Counted from the first letter of the stretch, positions 27,929-37,340 are shown. The stretch is DNA of 64,000 nucleotides from Dokdonia sinensis (GCF_003688895.1 NZ_REFV01000002.1:248001-312000), one strand, 5' to 3'. The notes: generated from the sequence alone by a model not told the origin. A program made the numbers and translations.

Positions 27929-28472
27929 CGGGATTATTCTTTTGGATTTTCCTATATAATCGTATCCCTAGCATCAATAATACTGCCAGACCGATAAGAC
28001 CTAAAAATCCATAAAGCCAGTTTGTAGCACTTTTTGTCACAGCGAGAAAAACTACAGCAAAGAGTATGAGCGTTGCACCCTCGTTCCAGAGGCGCATTTG
28101 TTGAGAAGTATATTTAAAATTACCAGCTTGTAATTGTGTGTGAATTTTCCAAGTCCGTGCGTGATAAAAGAATAAAAGAATGATAAAACCTAATTTAATT
28201 TGCATCCACGGTTGTTCTAATAATCCTGGGCTGACATAAAACATCAGTAATCCAAAAATTGTCGCTAGAACCATAGAGGGACCTGTAATGATTTTCCAAA
28301 GTCGTTTTGCCATTAATCCTAGTTGCTTCCCTAAGATTTCCTTATCTGGCGAAGGTTTTTCTGAAGCCTCTATTTGGTATACAAAAAGTCTTGGCATATA
28401 AAAAAGCCCCGCAAACCAAGTAACGATAAAGATGACGTGTAGTGATTTGAAGTATAGGTAGTATTCGGACAT
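27921..28472 (-). CDS. HemJ/CopD family membrane protein
   Basis: 183 residues with four membrane helices. The first helix LHVIFIVTWFAGLFYMPRLFVY is typical of HemJ-type protoporphyrinogen IX oxidases, including the conserved His and the PRLFVY motif. Further conserved segments are GLMAKRLWKIITGPSM and KLGFIILLFFYHARTW. HemJ oxidises protoporphyrinogen in haem synthesis. CopD domain membership makes copper-linked roles a formal alternative. It is the first gene of a coupled pair with the kinase at 27928; a link between haem state and sensing is possible but unproven. Confidence 0.75.
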   Translation of the reverse strand: MSEYYLYFKSLHVIFIVTWFAGLFYMPRLFVYQIEASEKPSPDKEILGKQLGLMAKRLWKIITGPSMVLATIFGLLMFYVSPGLLEQPWMQIKLGFIILLFFYHARTWKIHTQLQAGNFKYTSQQMRLWNEGATLILFAVVFLAVTKSATNWLYGFLGLIGLAVLLMLGIRLYRKIQKNNPDA

Positions 28473-28547
28473 AGTATCAAAGATACGAAGGAGTGTAAAA
28501 ATTTAAGTACGGCATAACACAGCACTTATTAAGTATCAGATTTCACT

Positions 28548-31500
28548 TTATTCCTCTCCCTCCACAAACAAATAATCCAGCTTCAAACTATTAAACTCAT
28601 CATTAAACTTTGCCACCTCGCCGTCCAGCATGTTATCAAAAGCTTCTAACTGTGTATTGATTTCGGCGGTTAACTGATTTTTTACAGCGACATCTTGGTC
28701 TGTAGGGCCAAAATCCCCCATCCCTACGAGACTGTTTAAATGTCCTAATTTGTTGGTAAGCCTGATTGGAAAATTGAGTGGATCTTGACCTGAGCGATTT
28801 TTGGTTTGGTAAAGTTCTTTTTCAATCTTGCCAAATTCTTCCTGCATCGTTTCTGCTTTTTTACGTAAATCTGTCGTACGACTATCGTCCTTATATTGGG
28901 TGGTAAAAGCTTTAAGTTGACTATTAATTTTTCTGATCTTTTTAATACTTTGGTGTGCGCGGTTTACAGATTTATTGACATCTGCAATAAAGTCAAATTG
29001 CTTTTGCATATCTGCAATGGTAGCTTCGGCATTAGGATTTGCGAGTATTTCAAAAGATTCGGTTTGTACTTCCCCATTAATATTTAAAGAGACATTGTAC
29101 TTGCCTGGTGTGGCTTTAGGACCATCAAGATCTGCCCACCATAAAATCATTTTTTTGAGTTCCTCTGCTCCTTTGATTCTAGTATCCCAAGCAAACATAT
29201 TTCCTCCTTTTTTTACTTCGAGAGAATCCTCTTTTTTCTTTGCAGCAGTACTAAAAGATCTTAATGTGTCTCCACTTTTGCGCGTGTAAGTCAAGCTTAT
29301 GGTGTCTTTTTTCTTGTCGTAGTTAGGGATGTTAAAATAAGTGATTACTCCTGCAGGATGATTTGTTCCTTCGGTCAGGCTTGCTTTTTTACTACTAGAG
29401 CCTCCCATTCGGTAGGTGGGTTTAGGCTTAAAGAGTTTGTTTGTTTTTGCTTTCGCGAAAGCGGACTGATGCAACATCCCTAAGTCATCTATAATCCAAA
29501 GACTACGTCCCTGAGTAGCTACAATTAAATTATCATCCTTTATGGTAAGGTCTGTAATGGGAACGATAGGTAAATTAAGTTGAAATGAACGCCAATTTTT
29601 GCCGTCGTCAAAGCTTATGTACATACCCGTTTCTGTTCCAGCATAGAGTAGCCCCTTTTGTTTAGGGTCTTCACGTAAAACACGCGTAAAATGTTCTGCA
29701 GGAATACCGGTTGTAATCTTTTTCCAAGATTTTCCGTAATCGGTCGTTTTATATAAATAGGGCGTAAAATCACCTAATTTATATCGTGTTCCTGCTACAT
29801 AGGCCGTTCCTTCATCAAAGGCACTCGGCTCCACGCTGTTTATCATCATATTTGCAGGCATACCCTTAGGTGTTACGTTTTCCCAGCTCGTTCCACCATT
29901 TTGAGTAATATGTACGAGACCGTCATCACTTCCTACCCAAAGTAATCCTTCTTTAAGAGGTGACTCTGCTGCTGCAAAAATGGTACAGTAATACTCTACC
30001 GAGGTATTGTCTTGTGTAATGGGTCCACCCGAAGATTTCATTTTTTCGGGGTCATTTGTTGTTAGGTCGCCACTTATGACCTTCCAACTCTGTCCCTCAT
30101 TCTCACTCACGTGTACGCTCTGAGAAAAAGTGTACAGACGGTCAGGGTTATGCTTTGAAAAAATAATAGGAAAATTCCATTGGAATCGGTATTTCATATC
30201 CTCTACACCGTGCCCCATAGGGTTGTCTGGCCAGACAGAAACCGAGCGTACCGTGTTTTTATCGTGATTTACCCGGGTTAAAAAACCGTCGTAGCTCCCT
30301 CCGTAAACGATCTCATTATTTTCTGGATCTACAGCAATATGTGCAGATTCTCCTCCTGCGGTACTTTCCCAATCATCTTCGCTTATACTTCTGTTCTCCG
30401 TGCGGTGGGGAATCCTGATCGTGCTATTATCCTGCTGCGCGACATAAATTCTATAAGGAAATGCATTATCTGTGGTCACTCGATAAAATTGTGCTGTGGG
30501 CTGGTTCATATAAGTACTCCAAGAACGACCACCATCATAAGAAACCTGTGCTCCACCATCATCACCTATAATCATACGCTTAGGATCTTCTGGAGCAATC
30601 CATAGATCGTGATGGTCACCGTGAGGAGCATTGTAGGTGCTAAAGGTTTTTCCGCCATCTGTAGATTTGTGATAGCGCACATTGAGCACGTAGACTGTAC
30701 TTTCATCCTTAGTATCTGCATATAGCCTTGTGTAGTACCAAGCACGCTGGCGTAATTTACGCTCATCGTTTATTTTTTTCCAAGTATTTCCTGCATCTGT
30801 AGAGGTGTAAAGACCACCTTCTTTTTGATTCTCAACCATAGCGTACAAACGATTACTGTTTGCTGGGGATACGGTAATGCCCATAATACCTAGAGTGCCT
30901 TCTGCAAAGCCTTCTTTTTTAGAAATCTCTTTCCACGTTTCTCCGCTATCTGTACTCTTCCATAGTGCAGAGCCTTCTCCTCCAGAACTTAAACTATAAG
31001 GTGTACGTCGTGCGTTCCAAGTGGTTGCATATAAAACTCTGTGATTATTTGGGTCTATAATTAAATCTACGACTCCACTATTTTCGTTAGAAAATAGAGT
31101 TCTTCTCCAAGTTTTACCTCCATCTGTACTCTTGTAAACTCCACGCTCCTGTGTAGGTTTATATATATTTCCTAAAACACCTGCATATACGATGTCAGAA
31201 TTTGTAGGATGTACTCGTATTCTAGGGATGTGACGGCTTTCTTTTAAGCCTGATTCAAACCACGTTTTTCCAGCATCTTCAGATTTCCAAATACCATATC
31301 CTGATGAAACATTACCGCGTAGGGTTTTTTCTCCGCCTCCTACGTAAATGACATTTGGGTCACTTTTTGAGACCTCGACCGCGCCTATACTTCCACCAAA
31401 AAATCCGTCAGAGATATTTTCCCATTCCTTACCTCCATTTATCGTACGCCACACGCCACCGCCCGTACTTCCCATATAAAACAAGTCTGGTTGTCCAGGT

Positions 31501-31655
31501 ACCCCAGTCACGGCTGCACTACGTCCACCTCTAAAAGGACCGATGAGACGGTATTGGAGTGCTTCATAATTAGACTCATCTGGGGTTTGTGCAATACTTT
31601 CTAAAGAGATTCCTGACCATATAGCGAGGAATAAAAGGAGGAAATTGATTTTCAT
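28548..31655 (-). CDS. secreted VPS10/BNR-type beta-propeller protein
   Basis: About 1035 residues with a signal peptide (MKINFLLLFLAIWSGISL). Many BNR/sortilin-type repeats of the form SxDGGKTW occur (STDGGKTW, SEDAGKTW, SYDGGRSW, TTDYGKSW), forming one or two propellers over about residues 30-730. The C-terminal third is unrelated to the repeats and includes a coiled, charged region (about 900-1000). Proteins of this build are common in Bacteroidetes and annotated as glycosyl hydrolases or sortilin-like, without firm enzymatic evidence. I chose the ATG at 31655 since the earlier one (31694) gives a poor signal start. A palindrome copy in the gene (29449-29462) encodes AFAKA. Confidence 0.8.
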   Translation of the reverse strand: MKINFLLLFLAIWSGISLESIAQTPDESNYEALQYRLIGPFRGGRSAAVTGVPGQPDLFYMGSTGGGVWRTINGGKEWENISDGFFGGSIGAVEVSKSDPNVIYVGGGEKTLRGNVSSGYGIWKSEDAGKTWFESGLKESRHIPRIRVHPTNSDIVYAGVLGNIYKPTQERGVYKSTDGGKTWRRTLFSNENSGVVDLIIDPNNHRVLYATTWNARRTPYSLSSGGEGSALWKSTDSGETWKEISKKEGFAEGTLGIMGITVSPANSNRLYAMVENQKEGGLYTSTDAGNTWKKINDERKLRQRAWYYTRLYADTKDESTVYVLNVRYHKSTDGGKTFSTYNAPHGDHHDLWIAPEDPKRMIIGDDGGAQVSYDGGRSWSTYMNQPTAQFYRVTTDNAFPYRIYVAQQDNSTIRIPHRTENRSISEDDWESTAGGESAHIAVDPENNEIVYGGSYDGFLTRVNHDKNTVRSVSVWPDNPMGHGVEDMKYRFQWNFPIIFSKHNPDRLYTFSQSVHVSENEGQSWKVISGDLTTNDPEKMKSSGGPITQDNTSVEYYCTIFAAAESPLKEGLLWVGSDDGLVHITQNGGTSWENVTPKGMPANMMINSVEPSAFDEGTAYVAGTRYKLGDFTPYLYKTTDYGKSWKKITTGIPAEHFTRVLREDPKQKGLLYAGTETGMYISFDDGKNWRSFQLNLPIVPITDLTIKDDNLIVATQGRSLWIIDDLGMLHQSAFAKAKTNKLFKPKPTYRMGGSSSKKASLTEGTNHPAGVITYFNIPNYDKKKDTISLTYTRKSGDTLRSFSTAAKKKEDSLEVKKGGNMFAWDTRIKGAEELKKMILWWADLDGPKATPGKYNVSLNINGEVQTESFEILANPNAEATIADMQKQFDFIADVNKSVNRAHQSIKKIRKINSQLKAFTTQYKDDSRTTDLRKKAETMQEEFGKIEKELYQTKNRSGQDPLNFPIRLTNKLGHLNSLVGMGDFGPTDQDVAVKNQLTAEINTQLEAFDNMLDGEVAKFNDEFNSLKLDYLFVEGEE

Positions 31656-31727
31656 TTTTTTGTTGGTTTTTATCTTGAGAAGAAAATTAAGCAATTCTCT
31701 ACTAGGACGGAAGTGGGTTCAGGGTTT

Positions 31728-31772
31728 TAACGCTTTTCGTTTGATAAACTCAGGGTATTTTGCAAAAGCGTC
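31728..31772. repeat. palindrome split by one 24-bp unit (inverted orientation)
   Basis: ACGCTTTTCG, then the complement of the unit (31738-31760, TTGATAAACTCAGGGTATTT), then GCAAAAGCGT. The copy is diverged. It lies between the propeller gene and the ketopantoate reductase gene. Confidence 0.6.
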
Positions 31773-31805
31773 TAGGACTAGGGAACATAATATCATTGTA
31801 CTCTA

Positions 31806-32741
31806 TTAGACTACTTGTTGCTGCCTAGTCTTACGCTCTTGTGGGAGTAAGAGCTCATAAATCATTTTATTTACAGGTGTTGCTATGCCAAGTTGTTTCC
31901 CTTCCTTTACTATGTAACCATTAAAATTCTCAAGCTCGCTGGGTTTCCCCTGCATAATATCACGTTGGGTGGAAGCTGTGGTTTCGTACGATTGTCTGTT
32001 AATTGCTTTAAACGTATTTTCTATTGTATTTATAGGGAGTTTTATCCCTTTGGCAAGAGCAACCTCACAAACTTCTTGAGCTGTTTTGAGCATGAGCTCA
32101 TTTATATAATCACTCTCTCTCATTGTGCCTATGCCTACTCTAGTTAGGCCTCCTATGGCGCTAACAGTAGTGATAAACAAGAATTTCTCCCATATAGCAA
32201 GCTGAATATCATCAGGAATAGCCGCATCAATTTTGGCCGATTTGAAGATTTTAAGAATATTTTGAACACGTTCTGTCTCTGCATTGTCTTGTTCTCCAAA
32301 GAGCAGTGTAGGGGGAATATCTGGATTTGATATAACGCCAGGACTTTCTATAAAACTTATCATCCTACATAGCCCAGCGAGGACTTGTTCTTTTGGAACG
32401 GCGGTGTTAAGATGTTCTAAATTATTAGCTCCATTTTGTAGTGGTAGATATATTGTGTTATCATTACAATATTGCAATATATCTTTTATCGCATTTTCTA
32501 ACTGCCAAGATTTTACTCCGAAGATGACTAGGCCTGGAGTCTCGATTTCTGATAAGTCGTCTGTCGCTAGCTCAGGATATGCTGTAAAGTTTCCGGTGAT
32601 GCTTTTTACTCGAAGCCCCTTTTTCTGTATGGCTTCTAGATGTGCCCCACGAGCAATCATAGTGACTTTATGTTTACTGAGTGCAAGTTTACCGCCAAAA
32701 AATCCGCCTACACCGCCAGTGCCATAAATTAAAATATTCAT
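31806..32741 (-). CDS. panE: 2-dehydropantoate 2-reductase family protein
   Basis: 311 residues. The NADP-binding start is ILIYGTGGVGGFFGGKLA (GxGxxG). The ketopantoate reductase core contains PLQNGANNLEHL, and the C-terminal all-helical domain includes IWEKFLFITTVSAIGGLTR with the conserved Lys. The protein probably reduces ketopantoate to pantoate for coenzyme A synthesis. Family members with other 2-keto acid substrates exist, so the panE name is likely rather than certain. It is divergent from ftsX with a split palindrome between them. Confidence 0.8.
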   Translation of the reverse strand: MNILIYGTGGVGGFFGGKLALSKHKVTMIARGAHLEAIQKKGLRVKSITGNFTAYPELATDDLSEIETPGLVIFGVKSWQLENAIKDILQYCNDNTIYLPLQNGANNLEHLNTAVPKEQVLAGLCRMISFIESPGVISNPDIPPTLLFGEQDNAETERVQNILKIFKSAKIDAAIPDDIQLAIWEKFLFITTVSAIGGLTRVGIGTMRESDYINELMLKTAQEVCEVALAKGIKLPINTIENTFKAINRQSYETTASTQRDIMQGKPSELENFNGYIVKEGKQLGIATPVNKMIYELLLPQERKTRQQQVV

Positions 32742-32820
32742 ATATGTAGCTTATATTAATTATTAAATAAGGACTGAAGCGTGCCGTGTTAGTGTCAAGT
32801 TTTAATGCTCATACCAGGAT

Positions 32821-32880
32821 TACGCGACTTTGTCCTATTTTTTAATTTATCCTGAGTTTATCTCACATAAAGCGTAAAAA
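32821..32880. repeat. palindrome split by one 24-bp unit, left half decayed
   Basis: Unit at 32845-32868 (ATTTATCCTGAG then TTTATCTCACAT) followed by AAAGCGTAAAAA. Upstream TTACGCGACTTTG may be the decayed left half. Confidence 0.6.
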
Positions 32881-32965
32881 ATCTTGTTCATAAAAATACA
32901 ATTCATAATCGACCGTTCATAAGCGGAGAACAGACTATTTATTATTTTTACGCAAAACCTGACGA

Positions 32966-33844
32966 ATGAGTTCTTCTTTTGAAAAGTATCAAAAACGTAG
33001 ATTGATTACTTCCTACTTCTCTGTGGTGGTAAGCATTGCTTTGGTATTGTTTTTATTAGGGCTATTAGGGCTACTCGTTCTTAATACTAAGAAAGTAGCA
33101 GATTACTTTAAAGAAACCGTCGCTGTTGGTATTTACTTTAAGGATACGGCTAAAGAGGTGGAGATGAAACAACTCGAAAAATCTCTTGCGCTTGCCGATT
33201 ATACAAAATCGATAAAATTTGTGTCCAAAGAAGAAGCTGCCGAGGCACATAGCGCAGAGTTAGGCGAAAACTTTGTAGAATACCTAGGGGAGAACCCGCT
33301 CCAAAATAGTATTGATTTATATTTAAACGCTGACTTCGTTTCGGCAGAAAAAGTAGATGAGATCGCTACTCAAATTAGCGCAAAAGAATTTGTAGAGGAG
33401 GTAACTTATGACAAACCATTAATATCATTACTTAATGATAATATTAAAAAAATAAGCTTATGGGTTTTGATCATTTCTGGGATATTCACATTTATTGCCG
33501 TATTGCTTATAAATAGTAGCATCCGTCTTTCAGTTTATGCAAAACGATTTACAATTAAAACGATGCAGATGGTGGGTGCAACAAAACGTTTTATTAGGAG
33601 ACCATTTGTCTGGAAAAGTGTACGATTGGGGATGATAGGGGCTGTAATTGCTCTTGCTGGAATGGCAGGCGTTTTATATTATGCAAATAAGACCTTCCCA
33701 CAGCTCGCTTTGTTAGATGATCCACTAATTATCGGAGGATTATTTTTAGGGGTTTTCTTACTAGGAATCGTAATTACATGGTTCAGCACCTTTCTTGCGA
33801 CACAACGTTTCTTAAACTTAAGAACAGACGAGTTATATTATTAG
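32966..33844 (+). CDS. ftsX: cell division protein FtsX
   Basis: 292 residues. An N-terminal membrane helix (about 19-41) is followed by an extracytoplasmic domain of about 120 residues, then three helices (about 165-186, 220-240 and 260-282). This is the FtsX topology. KRFTIKTMQMVGATKRFIRRPF is the typical cytoplasmic loop that contacts FtsE. FtsEX couples ATP hydrolysis to activation of peptidoglycan hydrolases at the division site. ftsE is not next to it, which is common in Bacteroidetes. It opens a plus-strand run with DUF3098, uppP and truB. Confidence 0.9.
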   Translation: MSSSFEKYQKRRLITSYFSVVVSIALVLFLLGLLGLLVLNTKKVADYFKETVAVGIYFKDTAKEVEMKQLEKSLALADYTKSIKFVSKEEAAEAHSAELGENFVEYLGENPLQNSIDLYLNADFVSAEKVDEIATQISAKEFVEEVTYDKPLISLLNDNIKKISLWVLIISGIFTFIAVLLINSSIRLSVYAKRFTIKTMQMVGATKRFIRRPFVWKSVRLGMIGAVIALAGMAGVLYYANKTFPQLALLDDPLIIGGLFLGVFLLGIVITWFSTFLATQRFLNLRTDELYY

Positions 33845-33900
33845 ACCTGCGCTTTCCATACTAAAAACCTTATATTTTACGTTGAAAGAGCATTAATCCT

Positions 33901-34266
33901 ATGGGTATGAGAAAAGTATACACTCTTGTTGGAATTTGTTTTGGGGTTGCCTGTCTATTTTTAATGACTTTTCTGGCTGCACATAATATCAACGCTTCGG
34001 GAGCAACAACAGCTGCCATCTCTCAGGACATTATTATTTCAAAAATATATGAAGGTGGAGTGAAGGATATAGTTTTTGAAACACCTAATGGTGATTATTA
34101 CTATATAAATCGCGGTCTTGAACAAGGATTCACGCTATCTGGTCTTGAAGAGAAACTTCTAAATAAATCGGTAACTTTGCGACTTACAAAAAAACTTGCG
34201 GGAGTGTCTAAACACATTCATCAAATGCAAGTAGGAGACAATATAATTTACAGTGAATTGAATTAA
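33901..34266 (+). CDS. small exported or membrane-anchored protein, unknown function
   Basis: 121 residues. One hydrophobic segment (about 7-27, LVGICFGVACLFLMTFLAA) precedes a soluble part rich in beta-prone motifs (DIVFETPNGDYYYINRGLEQGF). The soluble part looks like a small beta fold, not a known enzyme. It interrupts the otherwise usual ftsX-DUF3098 order. I do not recognise a family. It could be an inserted accessory gene. Confidence 0.55.
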   Translation: MGMRKVYTLVGICFGVACLFLMTFLAAHNINASGATTAAISQDIIISKIYEGGVKDIVFETPNGDYYYINRGLEQGFTLSGLEEKLLNKSVTLRLTKKLAGVSKHIHQMQVGDNIIYSELN

Positions 34267-34323
34267 TTAGATATTCACTTTTCAAGATATTTATTGAAAA
34301 TTACCGCATTTGCGGGTACTACA

Positions 34324-34584
34324 ATGGGAGAACAAAAACGTAAAGAAGCCGCACGAGAAACCGAATTTATCTTTGGCAAGAAAAACTACAAGTGGATGCT
34401 TATAGGTCTTGGAGTTATTGCACTCGGGTTCATATTAATGTCTGGTGGCGGTAGTGATGATCCTAATGTGTTTAATCCAGATATATATTCTTGGAGACGT
34501 ATACGTCTTGCCCCAGCAGTCATTCTTATAGGTTTTGGTATTGAGGTCTATGCTATCTTACTCAATCCAAATGCTAAGAAGTAA
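34324..34584 (+). CDS. DUF3098 small membrane protein
   Basis: About 86 residues with two membrane helices (WMLIGLGVIALGFILMSGG and LAPAVILIGFGIEVYAIL). The GGSDDPNVFNPDIYSWRRIRLAP loop between them is the signature of DUF3098, a Bacteroidetes family with no known function that sits between ftsX and uppP. The ATG at 34324 (MGEQKRKE) is preferred to the upstream one at 34294. It presumably works with division or envelope synthesis, judged only from neighbours. Confidence 0.85.
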   Translation: MGEQKRKEAARETEFIFGKKNYKWMLIGLGVIALGFILMSGGGSDDPNVFNPDIYSWRRIRLAPAVILIGFGIEVYAILLNPNAKK

Positions 34585-34623
34585 CTTTCACTTCCTCGTT
34601 AATGTTATAACGCTCTTGCGGTA

Positions 34624-35418
34624 ATGAATAATCTCGACGCACTTCTCCTAGGAATCATCCAAGGACTTACAGAGTTTTTGCCTGTTTCCTCCAGTGGACA
34701 TCTAGAATTAGGTAAAGCGATATTGGGTGATACTTCTGTCCCCGAAGAAAGTTTAATGTTTACGGTGGTTGTTCACTTTGCAACCGCACTCTCTACCATC
34801 TTTGTATTTAGAAAAGATATAGTCGCGATTTTCAAAGGACTACTTTCTTTTAAATGGAATGAAGAAACACAGTTTTCTGCAAAGATTTTACTGTCTATGC
34901 TTCCTGCAGTGATTGTGGGATTACTTTTTGAAGAGCAACTTGAGGCGCTTTTTGGCGGGAATATACTGCTCGTAGGTTGTATGCTTATTGTCACCGCGGT
35001 ACTATTATGGCTTGCAGATAAGGCTAAGGACACTCAGAAGAAAGTTTCCTTTCCTAATGCCTTCGTTATTGGGATTGCTCAAGCGGTGGCAATGATACCG
35101 GGTATCTCGCGAAGTGGCGCCACTATTTCAACCTCTGTTTTATTAGGTAATGATAAGAGTAAGGCAGCGCGCTTTTCATTCTTAATGGTTATCCCACTTA
35201 TTTTGGGAAAAATTGCTAAGGATCTAGTGGGTGGTGATCTCACGACGCAATCTGGCAATGTATCTGTGCTGGTGATAGGTTTTTTTGCTGCATTTATTGC
35301 TGGTCTTTTTGCCTGTACGTGGATGATTAAGCTGGTTAAGAATAGCAAATTGTCTTGGTTTGCCGTGTATTGTTTGGTGGTTGGGATTATTGCTATAGGA
35401 GTTTGTCTTTATGGTTAA
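34624..35418 (+). CDS. uppP: undecaprenyl-diphosphate phosphatase UppP/BacA
   Basis: 264 residues, about eight membrane helices. Signature motifs are present: GLTEFLPVSSSGHLELG near the start and PGISRSGATIS in the second half. It dephosphorylates undecaprenyl diphosphate to recycle the lipid carrier for peptidoglycan and other glycans. The 3' end overlaps the following lipoprotein gene by eight bases. It stands in the conserved flavobacterial order DUF3098-uppP-truB, with one extra gene before truB here. Confidence 0.95.
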   Translation: MNNLDALLLGIIQGLTEFLPVSSSGHLELGKAILGDTSVPEESLMFTVVVHFATALSTIFVFRKDIVAIFKGLLSFKWNEETQFSAKILLSMLPAVIVGLLFEEQLEALFGGNILLVGCMLIVTAVLLWLADKAKDTQKKVSFPNAFVIGIAQAVAMIPGISRSGATISTSVLLGNDKSKAARFSFLMVIPLILGKIAKDLVGGDLTTQSGNVSVLVIGFFAAFIAGLFACTWMIKLVKNSKLSWFAVYCLVVGIIAIGVCLYG

Positions 35419-35854
35419 ACTAAAGAAACATTTGTCTGGAGTACTTGTTTTATTATTAGTAAGTTGTTCTACTCTCAATAATTCAGACAAGAAGCAAGAA
35501 TACTGGTCAACTCCAATGGAGTATTCATTTATGACGGTTGATTTTGAGGTAAAGTTTATATTATTAGAATATTATCCTACGGAGATATATTGTTTTACAG
35601 AAGGAGGAACGCCATATGGTGTTCTTATTGGAAAACCTTTAAAGTCGCATCTACCTGAGAGAGTAACCTTTTTAGCAAGATGTGAAGATGGTGATTTTAA
35701 AAAAGGAGATATTTTGACTGCACAAGCCATAGAACAGAGCAAATCTTTACCACCATTAAAAACCTTTACAGCTAATATTAATGGGAATACTCGTGTCAAT
35801 CAATTATTGGGAGCTCAACATCCAGCACTTTGGTGTAAAATTGTCGAAAAATAG
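35411..35854 (+). CDS. predicted lipoprotein, unknown function
   Basis: 147 residues. The signal peptide has a lipobox (LLLVSCST) with Cys near residue 20, so the protein is probably anchored to a membrane. The rest is a small soluble domain with no recognised motif. It overlaps the end of uppP by eight bases and is six bases from truB, so it is translationally coupled to both. It is an extra gene between uppP and truB. Confidence 0.65.
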   Translation: MVKLKKHLSGVLVLLLVSCSTLNNSDKKQEYWSTPMEYSFMTVDFEVKFILLEYYPTEIYCFTEGGTPYGVLIGKPLKSHLPERVTFLARCEDGDFKKGDILTAQAIEQSKSLPPLKTFTANINGNTRVNQLLGAQHPALWCKIVEK

Positions 35855-35860
35855 CGCTAT

Positions 35861-36562
35861 ATGATTAAGCTCACAGACCAAGATTACAAAGATGGACAAG
35901 TGCTTCTCTTTGACAAACCACTGGAATGGACCTCGTTCCAGCTCGTGAATAAAGTACGCTGGCTCATCCGTAAAAATCTGAATATCAAAAAGATAAAAGT
36001 AGGTCACGCGGGAACGCTGGATCCACTAGCGACTGGATTGATGATTATTTGCACAGGAAAGTTTACTAAGCGCATCAGTGAATTTATGGGTCAGGAAAAG
36101 GAATATACTGGGACTATAGTTTTGGGCGCAACGACGCCCAGTTACGATCTGGAGTCTGAAGTAGACAAAACATTTCCTACGGAGCATATTACTGAGGAGG
36201 CTATTTACGCTTTCGCGAAAGCGTACCAAGGAAAAATACAACAACGTCCACCCATATTTTCTGCCCTTAAGAAAGATGGAAAACGCCTATACGAATTTGC
36301 AAGAGCAGGTGAGGAAGTAGAAATTCCAAAACGGGAAATCCACATTTCGTCTTTTGAAATTACTCGCATCTCAATGCCAGAGGTAGACTTTAAGGTGCGC
36401 TGTAGTAAAGGCACCTACATCCGTTCTCTAGCTTATGATTTTGGTCTAGGACTAGAGAGTGGGGCACACCTTACTGAACTACGCAGAACCAAAATAGGTG
36501 ACTTTTCCGTAGATACAGCACAGACTATCGAAGGCTTTGAGGCAAGTTTTGGCTATAGTTAG
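35861..36562 (+). CDS. truB: tRNA pseudouridine(55) synthase TruB
   Basis: 233 residues. The catalytic Asp lies in VGHAGTLDPLATGLMIICTG. KPLEWTSFQLVNKVR near the start and CSKGTYIRSLAYDFG in the C-terminal part are typical TruB features. It makes pseudouridine at position 55 of the T-arm of elongator tRNAs. A perfect 20-base core of the genomic palindrome (36206-36225) lies inside the gene and encodes YAFAKAY in the middle of a helix. It follows the lipoprotein gene by six bases. Confidence 0.93.
   Translation: MIKLTDQDYKDGQVLLFDKPLEWTSFQLVNKVRWLIRKNLNIKKIKVGHAGTLDPLATGLMIICTGKFTKRISEFMGQEKEYTGTIVLGATTPSYDLESEVDKTFPTEHITEEAIYAFAKAYQGKIQQRPPIFSALKKDGKRLYEFARAGEEVEIPKREIHISSFEITRISMPEVDFKVRCSKGTYIRSLAYDFGLGLESGAHLTELRRTKIGDFSVDTAQTIEGFEASFGYS
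36206..36225. repeat. genomic palindrome inside truB
   Basis: Perfect 20-bp copy (TACGCTTTCG plus complement) read as YAFAKAY. Shows that the repeat is tolerated inside an essential-type RNA-modification gene. Confidence 0.9.
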
Positions 36563-36614
36563 AGACCACTAACCACATCATATAGACTGTAGTTTTTTAT
36601 TATTTTAGTTACAG

Positions 36615-37340
36615 ATGAAGATTTCACATTCAGATAAAGCATTGTTGATCACCGTTACTGGTGCTTGTTTTCTGGTGCTCGTTTTCTTCTTTTTAGGCGT
36701 AAAACCTTATCAAGGCGAAATCGTCGAAGAATTTATAGAAATACCTCTTGCAGCCGAAAGCCCAGAGCTAGAAAAAGAAGAGAAAACCCAAGAAGTTGCT
36801 CTTACCAAGAAAACTTCACGTTCTAATCAAGCTTATAATGCAAACACATTACGCAACGAGAGCAGGCAACTGTTTAAAGAAGAAGACGATGTGCGCAAGG
36901 CTATAGAAGAGCAGCAACGTGGTAGTATAAGTGAACTTAATGCAGAAAATGACACCTATCTTTCTGAAAAGCAAAAGGAACGCGCAATAGAACTTGCCTC
37001 GAAAAGAGAGCAGTTAAAGGCGCAAATTGAAGCACGGGAAGCCGCTCGTAATACTAAAAAGGGAAATAGTAGTAGTACGGTAACTTACAATCTTCCGGGG
37101 CGCGAGGCTATCCGGATTCCGAATCCAGTGTATACTTGTGATGCGATTGGTATAATTGTAATTAATATCACGGTTAATGATAAAGGGACGATTGTAAAAA
37201 AGGAATACAATAAAAAAGCCTCTTCCTCATCTAACGGTTGTCTTATAGATCAAGCTCTAGATTACCTCAATAGGGCTTATTTTGATAATGGATCCCTCGC
37301 TGAACAAGAGGGAACTGTAATCTATAGTTTTCAGGGGTAA
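36615..37340 (+). CDS. TonB-like energy transducer
   Basis: 241 residues. An N-terminal membrane helix (about 10-28) is followed by an acidic then charged, helix-rich linker (about 40-150, including KQKERAIELASKREQLKAQIE). The C-terminal domain at about 165-241 has GIIVINITVNDKGTIVKKEYN, then a helix containing CLIDQALDYLNRAYF. That resembles the TonB C-terminal fold. It could link inner-membrane energy to outer-membrane receptors. The Pro-rich spacer usual for TonB is missing, so the assignment is cautious. Confidence 0.6.
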   Translation: MKISHSDKALLITVTGACFLVLVFFFLGVKPYQGEIVEEFIEIPLAAESPELEKEEKTQEVALTKKTSRSNQAYNANTLRNESRQLFKEEDDVRKAIEEQQRGSISELNAENDTYLSEKQKERAIELASKREQLKAQIEAREAARNTKKGNSSSTVTYNLPGREAIRIPNPVYTCDAIGIIVINITVNDKGTIVKKEYNKKASSSSNGCLIDQALDYLNRAYFDNGSLAEQEGTVIYSFQG

